From Betaproteobacteria bacterium (GTDB taxonomy: Bacteria > Pseudomonadota > Gammaproteobacteria > Burkholderiales > Burkholderiaceae_E): DNA of 5,244 nt. How positions within the stretch are numbered: position 1 is the stretch's first letter; every line of letters begins with the position of its first letter. Of this stretch, positions 5,062 through 5,244 are shown piece by piece. Made by a program: the position numbers and the translations under genes. The notes beneath the pieces were generated by a model, which worked only from the letters and a program-made list of their open reading frames with translations, did not search any database and was not told where the DNA came from. The stretch is from positions 1 through 5,244 of the forward strand of contig VGHV01000199.1 of assembly GCA_016868095.1 (NCBI GenBank), in the 5' to 3' direction.

Positions 5062-5148
5062 AGTTCAATTCAAGGATAGAGATCTAACAAAGAGGGTTCG
5101 TGTCGAGGTTCGGTTTAGTTCTAAATATTAGTCGATTAAGGGACAGAC
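5062..5148. other. spacer before the last gene
   Basis: No supported gene. It contains a direct repeat GGTTCG (5095-5100 and 5107-5112), a small AT-rich inverted repeat CTAA-ATA-TTAG (5121-5131) and the ribosome binding site AAGGGA (5138-5143) of the next gene. A promoter for that gene may lie around the AT-rich stretch, but I cannot place convincing boxes. Confidence 0.3.
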
Positions 5149-5244
5149 ATGAAGTCAATTGAGGTATTTCCACTTAGTGACCACCATCGATCTGATTGGC
5201 AGCTGTTAGCTGAAGGTTACAAAGCGTTTTACAAAACACCGACA
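5149..5244 (+). CDS. 5' end of a probable GNAT acetyltransferase (partial)
   Basis: Thirty-two codons are visible and the frame is open at the window edge. ATG 5149 has a good ribosome binding site, AAGGGA (5138-5143), 5 nt upstream. The protein opens MKSIEVFPLSDHHRSDW and continues QLLAEGYKAFYKTP. A beta strand with a proline-leucine turn, followed by a tryptophan-containing helix ending in Gly/Ala-Tyr-x-x-Phe-Tyr, is characteristic of one group of GNAT acetyltransferases, and differs from both GNAT sequences just upstream. The acetyl-CoA-binding motif lies beyond the edge, so the assignment rests only on this N-terminal pattern. It has its own ribosome binding site and is separated from the intact RimJ/RimL-type gene by 265 nt, so it is probably a separate unit. 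Confidence 0.55.
   Translation, partial: MKSIEVFPLSDHHRSDWQLLAEGYKAFYKTPT

Noticed and set aside
5045..5077. Inverted repeat ATCCTT (5045-5050) and AAGGAT (5072-5077) as a terminator.
   Set aside because: Long 21-nt loop, AT-rich stem and no T-run; it overlaps the GNAT relic.
5036..5131. Open frame after the GNAT relic, containing EREVQFKDRDLTKRVRVEVR.
   Set aside because: No start codon or ribosome binding site, no recognised family, and short enough to arise by chance.
5080..5148. ATCTAAC near 5080-5086 as the left end of an attC site.
   Set aside because: No matching GTTRRRY arm follows before the next gene, and the region between does not fold into the expected long imperfect hairpin.
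1..5244. CRISPR array, tRNA or rRNA genes, insertion sequence ends.
   Set aside because: No regularly spaced repeats, no cloverleaf with a CCA/T-loop pattern, no rRNA-like sequence and no transposase fragment were seen on either strand.

Overview
The window (5,244 bases) looks like an ordinary stretch of a proteobacterial chromosome. GC is moderate, in the low to mid 50s by eye. A gammaproteobacterium of the Xanthomonadales (Lysobacter/Xanthomonas relatives) is my best guess. It rests on the style of the membrane-anchored LytTR regulator, the 53-residue two-helix membrane protein and the wording of the GNAT fragments. This is recognition from memory, not a database search.

Layout. Bases 1-110 hold the 3' end of an unidentified gene (+). 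A two-gene operon (+) follows: a MarR-family repressor (about 237-695), overlapped by 8 nt by an NADPH-type aldo/keto reductase (688-1668). A 30-bp, nearly perfect palindrome (204-233) sits at the start of marR and is the obvious candidate for an autoregulatory operator controlling both genes. A GC-rich spacer (1669-1782) leads to a small two-helix membrane protein on the minus strand (1783-1944). Divergent from it is a LytTR-type transcription factor with four predicted membrane helices (about 2069-3037, +). Its 3' end overlaps, tail to tail, an outer-membrane beta-barrel protein on the minus strand (3010-3684). After a 276-nt divergent intergenic region comes a translationally coupled pair (+): an NTF2/SnoaL-like small protein (3961-4317) and a RimJ/RimL-type GNAT acetyltransferase (4314-4883). 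The right end holds the decayed N-terminus of a second GNAT gene (about 4937-5061) and the intact start of what looks like a third, different GNAT (from 5149, cut by the window edge).

How the parts may work together. The MarR/reductase pair reads as a ligand-inducible detoxification or redox operon: the repressor would release its palindromic operator when a small molecule binds, allowing reduction of a carbonyl compound. The LytTR protein could control its neighbours (small membrane protein, beta-barrel), but nothing in the sequence proves this. The right part is a small cluster of acetyltransferase genes at different stages of preservation, as in an accessory region under turnover.

I did not find a CRISPR array, tRNA, rRNA, insertion sequence, convincing integron attC site, toxin-antitoxin pair or clear defence system. 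The most interesting observations are the marR operator with its unresolved start codon, the decayed GNAT relic and the membrane-anchored LytTR locus.
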